Shown here: in pieces, positions 1 through 10,340 of the stretch
Layout of the letters: every line of letters begins with the position of its first letter
Numbering within the stretch: the first letter of the stretch is position 1
NCBI GenBank assembly: GCA_046726275.1
Contig: JBKPAF010000052.1
Span: forward strand, 1-60,142
Origin: DASXTW01 sp046726275
GTDB taxonomy: Bacteria > Actinomycetota > UBA4738
Direction of reading: 5' to 3'
DNA length: 60,142 bases
Position numbers and translations under genes: made by a program
The notes under the pieces: generated by a model
Told to the model about the DNA's origin: nothing
Seen by the model: the letters and a program-made list of their open reading frames with translations, nothing else
The model's database searches: none

Positions 1-74
1 GAGGGAAACAACCCAGACCGTCAGCTAAGGTCCCGAAGTCTGTGCTAAGTGGGAAAGGATGTGGAGTCGCCCAG

Positions 75-109
<35 letters not shown>

Positions 110-1175
110 GAAAGAGTGCGTAACAGCTCACTGGTCAAGTGGTTCCGCGCCGACAATGTAACGGGGCTCAAGCACAGCACCGAAGCTACGGCATTCCGCG
201 TATGGCTCGGCGTGTCCGGGAGACCGGCCACGTCCAGGCCGCGGGATGGGTAGGGGAGCGTTCCTACGCGAGTGAAGCGGCGGGAGAACCCAGCCGTGGA
301 CGCGTGGGACGTGCGAATGCCGGCATCAGTAGCGAAAGACGGGGGAGGAACCCGTCCGCCGAATGCCCAAGGGTTCCTGGGGAAGGTTCATCCGCCCAGG
401 GTTAGTCGGGCCCTAAGCCGAGGCCGAGAGGCGTAGGCGATGGAAGACCGGTTGATATTCCGGTACCACCTCAATCGCGCCAATCCCCAATCCGAGCTGC
501 TAAGGGAACCCCTCCACCGTGGAGGGGCTACCGACCCGCTCGGTAGTAGGGAAGCGAAGGGGGGACGCAGGAGGGTAGGTCGGCCCAGGCGATGGTCGTC
601 CTGGGGTAAGGGTGTAGGGAGGTCCCGTAGGAAAATCCGCGGGACCGTCAATCCTGAGACCTGATGCCGAGCCGCTTGAGGCGAAGCGACCGATCCCACG
701 CTGCCAAGAAAAACCTCTAGGGAGTGATTGAGGTGCCCGTACCCCAAACCGACGCAGGTGGGCAGGTAGAGAATACCTAGGCGATCGAGAGAACCCTGGT
801 CAAGGAACTCGGCAAATTGCCCCCGTAACTTCGGGAGAAGGGGGGCTCCGGTAGGGTGAGGGACCTCGCGTCCCGAGCTCGATGGAGCCGCAGAGACCAG
901 GCCCAAGCGACTGTTTACTAAAAACACAGGTCCATGCGAAGCCGTAAGGCGCTGTATATGGACTGACGCCTGCCCGGTGCTGGAACGTTAAGAGGATGGG
1001 TTAGGTACCGCCTTCGGGTGGTATCGAAGCCCTGAATCTAAGCGCCAGTAAACGGCGGCCGTAACTATAACGGTCAACCTTCTGGCCGTTAGAAAACCTG
1101 GCTATATGCTGGAACATCCCGCGAATCCTGCGGTACTGAGTCGTGTCAGAGGCGAGGTGTAGCCTCGCCGAGGAC

Positions 1176-2139
<964 letters not shown>

Positions 2140-2617
2140 AAGTTCCGACCTGCACGAATGGCGTAACGACTTGGGCACTGTCTCGACCAGGGACTCGGCG
2201 AAGTTGCATTACGAGTAAAGATGCTCGTTACCCGCGGCAGGACGGAAAGACCCCGGAACCTTTACTGCAGCTTGGTGTTGGGTTTTGGTACGCGTTGCGT
2301 AGGATAGGCGGGAGGCTGTGAAGCCCGGGCTCTGGCTCGGGTGGAGCCAACCTTGAAATACCGCTCTTCGTGTGCTGGGACTCTAACCTCGACCCATTAT
2401 CTGGGCCGGGGACAGCGCCTGGTGGGCAGTTTAACTGGGGCGGTTGCCTCCTAAAAGGTAACGGAGGCGCCCAAAGGTCCCCTCAAGCCGGTTGGCAATC
2501 GGCTGTTGAGTGCAAGGGCACAAGGGGGCTTGACTGCGAGACAGACATGTCGAGCAGGTGCGAAAGCAGGGCCTAGTGATCCGACGGCTCCTCGTGGTAG
2601 GGCCGTCGCTTAACGGC

Positions 2618-2649
<32 letters not shown>

Positions 2650-2674
2650 TGCCCAAGAGTCCATATCGACGGCA

Positions 2675-2754
<80 letters not shown>

Positions 2755-2773
2755 CGGTACGCGAGCTGGGTTT

Positions 2774-2819
<46 letters not shown>

Positions 2820-2922
2820 AGCTTGAGGGGAGCTGCCCCCAGTACGAGAGGACCGGGGCGGACGGACCTCTGGTGTGCCAGTTGTCGCGCCAGCGGCACT
2901 GCTGGTTTGCCACGTCCGGCAG

Positions 2923-2954
<32 letters not shown>

Positions 2955-3198
2955 TCGCCCCAAGATGAGGCTTCCCATCCGTAACAGGAGTAAGGCCCCT
3001 CGGAGACTACGAGGTAGATAGGCCGGAGGTGTACGCACGGCAACGTGTTCAGCCGACCGGTACTAATAGGCCGAGGACTTGACTCTTGCTCGCGCTCGCC
3101 ATTGAGTTCCGGGTCCGCCCGGGGCTCGCATCCTCGAGAACGTCCCGTGCGGTCGCTCCGACGCCAAGAGTCGGGGCGGTCGGGCGGGAACCACCGTT

Positions 3199-3314
3199 TC
3201 GGTGGCCATGGCGGAGGGGAAACACCCGGTCCCATTCCGAACCCGGAAGTTAAGCCCTCCCGCGCCGATGGTACTGCCCCGGTAACGGGGTGGGAGAGTA
3301 GGTCGCCGCCGAGA
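3199..3314 (+). rRNA. rrf: 5S ribosomal RNA
   Basis: The sequence has the standard 5S landmarks in order: ggtggccatggcg, the loop-C region cccattccgaacccggaagttaag, the gatggtactg segment and the ggtcgccgcc 3' strand that pairs with the 5' end. It lies about 110 nt after the 23S end, as in a normal rrn operon. The ends are set by closing the terminal stem and could move by a base or two. Confidence 0.95.
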
Positions 3315-3324
3315 CATCGTGAAA

Positions 3325-3358
3325 GAGAGGACCCCAAACGGGGTCCTCTCTTTTTTTT
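3325..3358 (+). terminator. Rho-independent terminator of the rrn operon
   Basis: A perfect 11-bp stem (3325-3335 with 3340-3350) closes a 4-nt aaac loop and is followed by eight T residues (3351-3358). It lies 10 nt after the 5S gene, where the rRNA transcript should end. Confidence 0.95.
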
Positions 3359-3373
3359 CGCTAAGGTGCCTCG

Positions 3374-4117
3374 ATGAGCGAGCGAAGTTCTCGGGGCAGC
3401 TCTCGAGGCGCCGGTCGGTCGGCTCCTCCCCGCACCTCGAGGGGTAGGCAGACCAAACAGGCGGCGCGAGGGCCCAAGCCGACCGCAAGCAGATCAGCCT
3501 TGGTCGAGGAGGTTCGTTCGATGGCGCGCGCGCCCTACCGGGAACAGGCCGGCGCGACATTCGAGCAGGCCGTCGAGCTCCTTCAGAGAGGAAAGGCGGT
3601 CCAGGCCGTGGAGGCAGCCCGCGTGGCGAAGAGGCTGGCGCCGAGGTCCGGCGCCGTCCGGGAGGTTCTCGGTATCGCACTGTACCGGGCGGAGCTGTTC
3701 CGCGAGGCCCTGCGCGAGCTCCAGGCCTACCGGCGGATGACCGGGCGTCTGGACCAGAACCATCTCATCGCCGACTGCCACCGAGCTCTGGGAGCTCCGG
3801 AGAAAGCGATCGATCCCGTCCGCGAAGCGCTCCGAGGTCGGCTCTCGGACGAGGTCCGGGCCGAGTCGGCCATCGTGGGGGCTTCAGCCTTGGCCGACCT
3901 GGGCCGTTTTCCTGAGGCGCTGAGCATGCTGAGGACCTTCTCCATCAGCGAGCGGCTGTCCCGGGAATTCGACCTCCGTGTCTGGTACGTCCTGGGCGAC
4001 ATCCTGGAGCGGGCCGGACGCCTCACCGAGGCGGCTGAGGAGTTTCGTCGGATCGTGCGACACGACGCCGGTGCCTTCGATGCCGCCGAGCGGCTGGCTC
4101 GCTTGGGACAAGGCTAG
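3374..4117 (+). CDS. Tetratricopeptide-repeat protein
   Basis: A 247-residue protein. The first 35 or so residues are basic and low in complexity. From about residue 55 to the end it is built of helical TPR-like repeats with the usual small and aromatic positions (for example FREALRELQAYRRMTG and LTEAAEEFRRIVRHD). Such proteins act as scaffolds; no enzymatic motif is visible. The ATG at 3374 follows aaggtg. It starts only 16 nt after the rrn terminator, and its 3' end overlaps the convergent hydrolase gene by 4 nt. The specific partner cannot be told from the sequence. Confidence 0.75.
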   Translation: MSERSSRGSSRGAGRSAPPRTSRGRQTKQAARGPKPTASRSALVEEVRSMARAPYREQAGATFEQAVELLQRGKAVQAVEAARVAKRLAPRSGAVREVLGIALYRAELFREALRELQAYRRMTGRLDQNHLIADCHRALGAPEKAIDPVREALRGRLSDEVRAESAIVGASALADLGRFPEALSMLRTFSISERLSREFDLRVWYVLGDILERAGRLTEAAEEFRRIVRHDAGAFDAAERLARLGQG

Positions 4118-5061
4118 CCCGCAGCCTCCCGCTCAGCGCGTTTCTTCCAGTATCGAATCAGACCGGAAGCATTCATCTTCATGCCGGAGAGGATCTCGTA
4201 CCGCGCTCGATCGTCCGCCTCGACCGATCCGAACTCGTCGACCGTCCTCCGTTCCAGGAGCTCCGTCACCCGGTCGAGGTCATCGGTCTCCTCCAGGGCA
4301 TCGTGCACGATGTCTGCCCATTTCCGAAGTCGGCGCACTGCGATGTCACAGAGTTCGTCGACGTCCGTCACCGGACCGAAGTGGCTGAAGAGAAGGATCC
4401 CTTCCGACCGCTCGGCGATGCGCTGGATGCTCTGCACGCCGAGTTCCACGTCGATGTCCGGGGGAGGAGTCGCCGGGCGCAGCACGCGGACGTCGGGCAA
4501 GTGGATCCCCAGCGCGTCTCCAGTGAATACCGCGCCACTCCTCGAGTCGACCAGGGCGATGTGATGCGAAGCGTGCCCCGGGGTGTAGAGAACCTCGAGG
4601 GAGCGGTCGTCCAGCGCGATCCTGTCTCCCTCGGACACGGCTCTCAGCCGTTCCCTCGGCACGGCCTCCACCGGCCCGAACAGCTCCCGGAGACGGTCCT
4701 CACCGTAAATGCGGGTGGCGCTATTCACGAGCTTTTCGGGATCGGCCAGATGGGGAGCGCCTCGTTCGTGGACCCAGACCGTGGCCTGGGGGAAATGGTG
4801 GGTGAGCGTCCCGACGCCGCCGGCATGGTCGAGGTGGATGTGGGTGACCACGATGTGGGCCAGGTCATCGGGGCCCAGACCCAGGGCGTTCAGACCGGCC
4901 GTGACCGCCTCGACCGATGTGGTTGGACCGGTCTCGACGAGCGCGGGCTGACTTCCATGGAGGAGGTAGGCGGACGTGACCCGGGTTCGTCCGGCCATCC
5001 ACGTGTCCACGCCCGTGACGCCCGTAGCCGCGTCATACGTCTCGGGATCCGGAGCCGGCAT
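4114..5061 (-). CDS. Metallo-beta-lactamase fold hydrolase
   Basis: A 315-residue enzyme with the signature HIHLDHAGG (H74, H76, D78, H79). Further ligands appear in YTPGHASHH, TGDALGIH and LFSHFG, so the full binuclear metal site is present. A helical C-terminal extension follows. Family members hydrolyse thioesters, lactones or similar bonds; the substrate is not evident. The gene is convergent with the TPR gene (4-nt overlap). On its own strand a TAGACT box (5069-5074) sits 7 nt before the ATG, which points to a leaderless mRNA. Confidence 0.85.
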   Translation of the reverse strand: MPAPDPETYDAATGVTGVDTWMAGRTRVTSAYLLHGSQPALVETGPTTSVEAVTAGLNALGLGPDDLAHIVVTHIHLDHAGGVGTLTHHFPQATVWVHERGAPHLADPEKLVNSATRIYGEDRLRELFGPVEAVPRERLRAVSEGDRIALDDRSLEVLYTPGHASHHIALVDSRSGAVFTGDALGIHLPDVRVLRPATPPPDIDVELGVQSIQRIAERSEGILLFSHFGPVTDVDELCDIAVRRLRKWADIVHDALEETDDLDRVTELLERRTVDEFGSVEADDRARYEILSGMKMNASGLIRYWKKRAEREAAG

Positions 5062-5176
5062 CGCGCCCAGTCTATCGGCGCGAGCATTTCATCCGGTCGA
5101 TAACCCAGGTGGGAGGACATGTCCGGCGGAGATGTCACTGGCGGGCGGTAGCGTTCGATCCCGAAAGGAGGGGGCC

Positions 5177-5491
5177 ATGGTCACGGTCAATGTCGTGGTC
5201 CTCGCGGGACGGCTGTCCGATGCGCCCGAGGTCAAGGCCATGCCGTCCGGGGATCAAGTGGCCCGGTTCCGCCTCCACGTACCGGAAGCCGGCAAGCGAG
5301 TTCTCCCTCTCCCAGTCTCGGCCTGGGAAAAGGTGGCCCGGAAGGCGTGCGAAAACCTGGTCAAGGGCGACGCCGTCCTCGTGCGAGGCCATCTGGTCAG
5401 GCGGTTCTTCCGGGACGGCGGTGGGGGCCGGTCCGTCACCGAGGTTGTGGCAACGGAGGTGAAGAAACTGGAGACCGAAAAGTCCGAGTGA
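5177..5491 (+). CDS. Single-stranded DNA-binding protein-like OB-fold protein
   Basis: A short protein (104 aa) with the pattern of the SSB OB fold: an N-terminal strand NVVVLAGRLSDAPEVK, then a middle VARFRLHVPE strand, then VKGDAVLVRGHLVRRFF. It lacks the long acidic C-terminal tail of a housekeeping SSB, ending in LETEKSE. It is therefore more likely a paralogue for uptake, repair or a special role. The ATG at 5177 is preceded by a strong aaaggaggg ribosome-binding site. It is alone between two minus-strand genes. Confidence 0.78.
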   Translation: MVTVNVVVLAGRLSDAPEVKAMPSGDQVARFRLHVPEAGKRVLPLPVSAWEKVARKACENLVKGDAVLVRGHLVRRFFRDGGGGRSVTEVVATEVKKLETEKSE

Positions 5492-5542
5492 GCGCCAGGA
5501 AAAACTGAATATCCGGCGGTGGACCGGCCTTCAGACGGTCCT

Positions 5543-6727
5543 TCAAAGGAAAAGGGGTCGGATCACCAGGCCGGTACGGGGCTTCGGCCAGAAGTAGGTC
5601 GACTTCGGAGGGAGCTTGCCCCCCTTTGCCACCACCTCCCACACTCGTTCGACGTTCGTCGGGGGAAGCAGGTAGGCGGCGGATGCCTCCCGGGAAGCCA
5701 CCAGGTTCTCGGCGGCGACGGCGTCGGGCAGGAACCTCAGCTGGATGGCCTGGACCCCGTCGAGGATCCTGTCGTGCAGAGCGCAGACCGTGGGAGGCTG
5801 TCCTTCCAGGCTGGCAACCCGATGGACCACCTCCCCGTCCTCCAGATGGGCGGTTCCGAAGGTCAGGTCCTCGTCCCGCAACGTCGCCAGGACCTCGGCG
5901 AGGTCACGGACGCGCTCGCCCTCGAACGTTGGAGGAGCCTCCCCAAGGACGGCGCGATGGATGGGAAGCACCGGTGGGTCTTCCGCGGTTGCGTCCACGA
6001 CGAACATCATCATCCCGTCCCAGGGGCCTGGCCCTGCCCTCTCCCGCATCTCGTCGCGGTAGGTGAGGGCGACCGTGTAGCGATGGTGTCCGTCGGCGAT
6101 CATGAGGCTTCGGCCGCCCATGGGCTCAGTGATCCGCTCGGGGTCGTGGTTCCAGATCCACAGGCGGTGGCGAGTTCCCGCCTCGTCCGTCGTTTCGCGA
6201 GCTGGAGGACCGGCCATGACCCTGTCGAGGAAGGCCGACAACGCGGCCGCTTTCTCACCCTCTGATAGAACCCCATAGATGGGGGACAGGTTGGCCTGAA
6301 CCGCTCGGAGCAGCTGGAGCCGATCCTCGACCGGCCCTGGGAAAGTGCGCTCGTGCGGAACGATCGACCCACCCCACGGTTCGAGGGCTCCTTCCACGAT
6401 GAGGCCTCGGACCCGGCGCCGTTCTCCGCCCAGATGGAAGGCGAGCTCGTACGGAAACACGGAGGGTCTGGGAGTTGGCTGGAGGACGCCCGCCTTCATC
6501 CACGAGCGGAGGTAGGAGGAGGCCCTCGTATACTTGTTGACGGAGGCGTTGTCGACAGGCTCGTCCTTCCCCAGGATCAACCGAACCACATTGTGCGGGC
6601 TCAGCTTGTAGTACCGATCCTGGTCGACCGGCGAGATGACGTCGTAGGGGGGAGCCGTGACCACATCGGCCGGTCCTGCCAGCGTCGGGTCGTACAGCAG
6701 GCCCCTGAAGGGGCGGATCTCAGGCAC
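5543..6727 (-). CDS. DUF1015 family protein
   Basis: The protein (394 aa) starts with PEIRPFRGLLYDP and contains APPYDVIS, SPHNVVRLILGK, PHERTFPGPVEDRL, MIADGHHRY and a C-terminal STYFWPKPRTGL. These are the hallmarks of the DUF1015 family, often annotated as putative phosphatase or SerB-cluster protein; no reaction is firmly known. GTG 6727 was chosen because the conserved domain begins at residue 2. A TATAAA box (6735-6740, minus) lies 7 nt upstream, implying leaderless initiation. A longer frame to 7066 runs antisense to the next gene and is not credible. It is divergent from the TPR gene at 6752 with only 24 nt between them. Confidence 0.88.
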   Translation of the reverse strand: MPEIRPFRGLLYDPTLAGPADVVTAPPYDVISPVDQDRYYKLSPHNVVRLILGKDEPVDNASVNKYTRASSYLRSWMKAGVLQPTPRPSVFPYELAFHLGGERRRVRGLIVEGALEPWGGSIVPHERTFPGPVEDRLQLLRAVQANLSPIYGVLSEGEKAAALSAFLDRVMAGPPARETTDEAGTRHRLWIWNHDPERITEPMGGRSLMIADGHHRYTVALTYRDEMRERAGPGPWDGMMMFVVDATAEDPPVLPIHRAVLGEAPPTFEGERVRDLAEVLATLRDEDLTFGTAHLEDGEVVHRVASLEGQPPTVCALHDRILDGVQAIQLRFLPDAVAAENLVASREASAAYLLPPTNVERVWEVVAKGGKLPPKSTYFWPKPRTGLVIRPLFL

Positions 6728-6751
6728 AGGGTTCTTTATAGGAGAGAATCG

Positions 6752-7135
6752 GTGGTGCGTGTGAAACCGTCCGAGGAGGACCGCGCGACCAGGGCGTATG
6801 ACCTGCTCGAGAGGGCCCGCGACTTCTTGAAGAAGGGTCACCCTCACCAGGCGGCCATGCTCCTGTCCGAAGCGAAGCTCATCGAACCCGAGAAAGGCTC
6901 GATCCGCGAGGCGCTCGGGCGAGCCCTGTACCTGGCCGGTCGGACAGCTCAGGCCCGCCGCGAGTTCGCCAAGGCAGTGCAGATCGACCCGGTCAACGAC
7001 TACGCCCACTTCGGGCTGGCTCTGTCGTGCGCCAGAACGGGCGAGAGGACCCGGGCGATCGCGCATCTCAAGCTGGCCATCGCCATGCGGCCCGTCGACG
7101 AGTACCGCCAGGCCCTCGCCCGCATAGCGGGATGA
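6752..7135 (+). CDS. Small TPR protein (Rv1691-like position)
   Basis: A 127-residue protein that is almost entirely TPR helices (YDLLERARDFLKKGHPHQAAMLLSEAKLIEP and two further repeats to residue 125). In mycobacteria a TPR gene also precedes the HAD phosphatase gene, so context and domain agree. GTG 6752 is used because ggagag (6741-6746) is correctly spaced; GTG 6755 is possible. The stop overlaps the next ATG (ATGA), so translation is likely coupled to the phosphatase. Confidence 0.8.
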   Translation: MVRVKPSEEDRATRAYDLLERARDFLKKGHPHQAAMLLSEAKLIEPEKGSIREALGRALYLAGRTAQARREFAKAVQIDPVNDYAHFGLALSCARTGERTRAIAHLKLAIAMRPVDEYRQALARIAG

Positions 7136-8409
7136 CTGGCCCCGCCGGGCCGGACTCAGGGGAACTAGCCCAGCGATACGACGCCCTGTTCGTCGATCTC
7201 GACGGCGTCGTCTATCGCGGCGACCACGTAGTTCCGGCCGCGCCAGAGGTCCTCGTCCGCGTCCGGGACCTCAACGTCAAGCTCCTGTTCCTCACCAACA
7301 ACTCGGCCCGGACCCCCCAGCAGGTGGCGGAGCGGCTGCGGAAGCTGGGCGTGGAGGCCCAGCCGACGGAGGTCCTGACCTCTGCGCTCGCCACAGCCGC
7401 CCTGCTGCGACGGGAGGCGTCCACGGGGAGGAAGGCCTACGTCATCGGCGAACGAGGAGTGCGTGAGGCCCTGGCGAGTGAGGGGATCGCGATCCTCGAC
7501 GGAGAGCCCGTCCGCGCGGACCTCGTCGTGGTGGGGTGGGACCGTTCCGTCGACTACGCGAAGCTCAAGACCGCATCTCTCCTCGTCGAACGGGGGGCGC
7601 GGCTGATCGCGACGAATGCGGACGCGTCGTATCCTGCCGCTGATGGGATGTGGCCGGGGGCCGGGGCCCTCCTCGCGGCCGTAACGACGACGACCGGCGC
7701 GACCCCGACGATCGTGGGCAAGCCGGCCCAGCCGATGTTCCGCGCAGCCGTGGAACGCACTTCCGCGCGGCGGCCGCTGGTCGTGGGAGATCGGCTCGAC
7801 ACCGACATCGGCGGAGCCCGCGCCATGGGATTCGACTCGTTGCTGGTCATGACGGGGGCGTCGAACGCATCCGGTCTGTTGGGAACGACCTCCCTTCCCA
7901 CTTATGTCGCGCCCGATCTATCTGGCCTGCTGGAGGATCTGCCCGCCGCCCGGTTTCGCCGCGCCAAGCCTGAGGAGTCCGGCCGGGTCGCGGCGCTGCT
8001 CGTCGAGGCAGGTCTCTCGGCGGATGGGGTGGCCGACCGGATCGATGGAACGATCGTGTCTGGCGGGGACTCTCAGAGCCAGGACCTGGACGCCACCGCC
8101 TGTCTTCAGCGCGAGGATGGGTACGGCATCCTGCGATCGGTGGCGGTCCGCAAGTCCCTGCAGGGTAGGGGCCTGGGGATGCTCGCGGTAGCGGCTGCGA
8201 TAGCCGAGGCGCGCGCCGCGCGGATACGGCATGTGTCCCTGTTCACCGAGACCGCGACGGGCTTCTTCGGGCGCCTCGGGTTTCAGAAGGTGGAGCGCGA
8301 AGAGCTCCCCGACCCCCTTCGGAGCAGCTCGCACGCAGCCGAGGAGTGTGCCGAATCGGCGACGGCGATGGTTCGGGACCTCGGGACCACCTCACGCCGT
8401 TCTCCCTAG
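7132..8409 (+). CDS. HAD-IIA phosphatase (NagD-like) with C-terminal GNAT-like domain
   Basis: The N-terminal 260 or so residues form a class IIA HAD phosphatase. It has DLDGVVYRGD (nucleophile and acid Asp), LTNNSARTP, a GKPAQPMF lysine and VGDRLDTDIGGA. The rest resembles a GCN5-type acetyltransferase fold (RSVAVRKSLQGRGLGMLAVAAAIAEA, then FFGRLGFQKVEREELP). The homologous mycobacterial protein, Rv1692, is a glycerol-3-phosphate phosphatase in phospholipid head-group recycling. The same role is reasonable here, but the substrate is inferred from synteny. The start overlaps the preceding stop by 4 nt. Confidence 0.86.
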   Translation: MTGPAGPDSGELAQRYDALFVDLDGVVYRGDHVVPAAPEVLVRVRDLNVKLLFLTNNSARTPQQVAERLRKLGVEAQPTEVLTSALATAALLRREASTGRKAYVIGERGVREALASEGIAILDGEPVRADLVVVGWDRSVDYAKLKTASLLVERGARLIATNADASYPAADGMWPGAGALLAAVTTTTGATPTIVGKPAQPMFRAAVERTSARRPLVVGDRLDTDIGGARAMGFDSLLVMTGASNASGLLGTTSLPTYVAPDLSGLLEDLPAARFRRAKPEESGRVAALLVEAGLSADGVADRIDGTIVSGGDSQSQDLDATACLQREDGYGILRSVAVRKSLQGRGLGMLAVAAAIAEARAARIRHVSLFTETATGFFGRLGFQKVEREELPDPLRSSSHAAEECAESATAMVRDLGTTSRRSP

Positions 8410-8498
8410 ACCGTCCCAGCACGGCCGACTGAAGGAGGGCCGACAGGGCGGCCAACCCCGGCAGAGCTTCATCCGGTGCCTCCAGGAAGCGGCTGCTC

Positions 8499-9401
8499 TC
8501 AGTAAGGCCGCCAGCCTTCGTCCGGAGGCGGAGGCGGCTGGCGACCCCAGCCGCGCATCCACCTCCCCGACCGGAGGTCCGGACGGGGAGGCGGTGGCCG
8601 CACCCCGAAGCGCTCCTTCGGGAAGAACAGCAGGGCCAGAAGGGTGCCGAAGACGAACCCTCCGATGTGGGCGAAGAACGCCACCCCCGAATTGACGTGG
8701 GCGCTGATGGAGCCGATACCGCTGAACAACTGCAGGATGAACCACCCTCCGAGGACGATCCAGGCCGGCAGCCAGATGGCCGTGATGAAGAAGAAGAAGA
8801 TGACGGTCAGGACCCGTCGCCGCGGGAACATCACCAGGTAGGCACCGAGGACGCCGGCGATCGCACCCGAGGCGCCCAGGTTCGGCACCACGGAATTCGT
8901 ATCGACCAGAAGCTGTCCCAAGGTCGCCGCGATACCGGCACCGATGTAGAAGAGGAAGTACAGGATCGGCCCCAGCCGATCCTCGACGTTGTTGCCGAAG
9001 ATCCACAGGAACAGCATGTTGCCCCCGAGGTGTAACCACCCCCCGTGCAGGAACATGGCTACGAACATCGCCTGCCACCACGATTTCTCGGGGCAGTGCT
9101 CACCGAGGAAGCGCTGGAAGTCCGCGTAGTCGTCTCGGGTTCCTGGTCCGAGCGGGTCCTGCTCGTCGAGCTCCTCGAGCGCCTCGTCGCCTCCCTCGAC
9201 CAGGTTCTTCTGGTGCGTCACCTCGTACGGGATCTCCGCGTTGCAGTAGAAGAACGTGATCTGTTTCGCTTCCTTCTCCCTCGCCGAGCCTCCCGCGAAG
9301 GTGGGCTCCCAGAACAGGAAAGCCACCACGTTCAAGGCGATGATGACCAGCGTGATCCAGGGAAGGTGATGCGTGGGATTGTCGTCGTGCAACGGGAGCA
9401 T
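8499..9401 (-). CDS. Rhomboid family intramembrane serine protease
   Basis: This 300-residue membrane protein has one N-terminal TM helix and a soluble loop (about 40-108). The rhomboid core follows: HGGWLHLGGNMLFLWIFG (119-136), GASGAIAGVLGAY with Ser179 as likely nucleophile, and AHIGGFVFG with His245 as the catalytic base. About six or seven TM segments are visible, and the tail after 262 is basic and proline-rich. The catalytic dyad is intact, so it should be active in the membrane. The substrate is unknown. It lies in the same direction as the SCP2-like gene, 26 nt downstream of it. Confidence 0.92.
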   Translation of the reverse strand: MLPLHDDNPTHHLPWITLVIIALNVVAFLFWEPTFAGGSAREKEAKQITFFYCNAEIPYEVTHQKNLVEGGDEALEELDEQDPLGPGTRDDYADFQRFLGEHCPEKSWWQAMFVAMFLHGGWLHLGGNMLFLWIFGNNVEDRLGPILYFLFYIGAGIAATLGQLLVDTNSVVPNLGASGAIAGVLGAYLVMFPRRRVLTVIFFFFITAIWLPAWIVLGGWFILQLFSGIGSISAHVNSGVAFFAHIGGFVFGTLLALLFFPKERFGVRPPPPRPDLRSGRWMRGWGRQPPPPPDEGWRPY

Positions 9402-9427
9402 CGATCAACCCCGGCAGCGCGCCGCGC

Positions 9428-9784
9428 TCACGCGAGCTTCCGCAATCGAAGGAGGTCGCTGAAGCTTGCATCGATGCTCACCTGACCGGCCAGGTACGCG
9501 GCGAACAGGGACTTCTCGCCGTCCACGAGGTCGATCAGGTGATCGCTGTTCACCCGGACGCGGATCTCTGCCTCCCTCGGCGATCCTTCGTGTAGGCCAT
9601 CCATCCGGCCTGCGGCCAGCTCCGTCCAGTACGAAGTCCCCAGATCCAGGATGACCACTTCGATGATCCGCGTGTCGGGGAGCGACTCGGCGAGCGAACC
9701 GCGCACCCCGTGGTCCGCCCGGTCCAACCGTTTGATCAGCTGCCGCAGCTTGGTCTCGACCTGTCGCTTCGTGGCCACATGCAC
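9428..9784 (-). CDS. SCP2-like sterol-carrier fold protein
   Basis: A 118-residue protein. The part from about residue 40 follows the SCP2 pattern: a strand giving YWTELAAGRMDGLHEG, then EIRVRVNSDHLIDLVDGEKSLFAAYLAGQVSIDASFSDLLRLRKL, which is the typical C-terminal gating helix region. Such proteins bind lipids or act as accessory domains. The ATG at 9784 gives the expected length. It probably shares a transcript with the rhomboid gene. The assignment is by pattern only. Confidence 0.72.
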   Translation of the reverse strand: MHVATKRQVETKLRQLIKRLDRADHGVRGSLAESLPDTRIIEVVILDLGTSYWTELAAGRMDGLHEGSPREAEIRVRVNSDHLIDLVDGEKSLFAAYLAGQVSIDASFSDLLRLRKLA

Positions 9785-9919
9785 TCCGGGTCCGACGAGG
9801 GAATGGGCGCCAAGACGCCGTCGCCCCGGTCGGCGGCGCGGATTATACCCGCGGGTTCGGTCAGTCTATCCGGAGGCCCCCTCTTGGCGGCCTCCCGAGG
9901 GGCTATCCTGTGGGCACGG

Positions 9920-10339
9920 ATGCGACGCGACATGAGCAAGTACCTGAAGCTCGGACTGCAGGCGCTCGCCGAGCAGGGCTCTGACGACGTCTCTGGCGGC
10001 GTGCGGGCGCGGGCCCAAGCCATGGCGGAGCAGTTCTCGACGCTCGCGGCCGGGTTCCTGGAATGGACGGCCGAGGCTCGGGCCAGCCTGCGTCAGGAAC
10101 TCAAAGAGGTGGTCGCTCGTCAGGTCGACGAGATGGGCGTGGCAACGAAGAAGGATTTGGACGCCCTCCGATCTCGGCTCGATCGGCTGGAACGGGCGGT
10201 GCAAGGGCGTACCAAGAGCGGTGGTGCCACGAGAGCAAAGAGCACGGCCGGCGCCAAGACCTCGTCGAAGAAAGCAACGACGCGAACCGGAACGTCGTCG
10301 AAGAAGAGCGGTTCGGGGCGCACGCGCCGTTCCGGGTGA
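9920..10339 (+). CDS. Phasin-like coiled-coil protein with Lys/Ser/Thr-rich tail
   Basis: The protein (139 aa from ATG 9920; ATG 9932 also possible) has a helical region with KLGLQALAEQG and a hinge DALRSRLDRLERAVQG, as in PhaF/PhaI-like or UbiK-like accessory proteins. The last 40 residues consist almost only of K, S, T, G, A and R, like the DNA-binding tails of PhaF-type proteins. TATCCT at 9904-9909 lies 10 nt before ATG 9920, so the transcript may have little or no leader. It ends 1 nt before the tlyA start, suggesting co-expression. The function is uncertain. Confidence 0.55.
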   Translation: MRRDMSKYLKLGLQALAEQGSDDVSGGVRARAQAMAEQFSTLAAGFLEWTAEARASLRQELKEVVARQVDEMGVATKKDLDALRSRLDRLERAVQGRTKSGGATRAKSTAGAKTSSKKATTRTGTSSKKSGSGRTRRSG

Positions 10340-10340
10340 G

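Noticed and set aside
5543..7066. N-terminal extension of the DUF1015 protein up to 7066
   Set aside because: The added 113 residues are antisense to the TPR gene, and the conserved domain begins exactly at GTG 6727.
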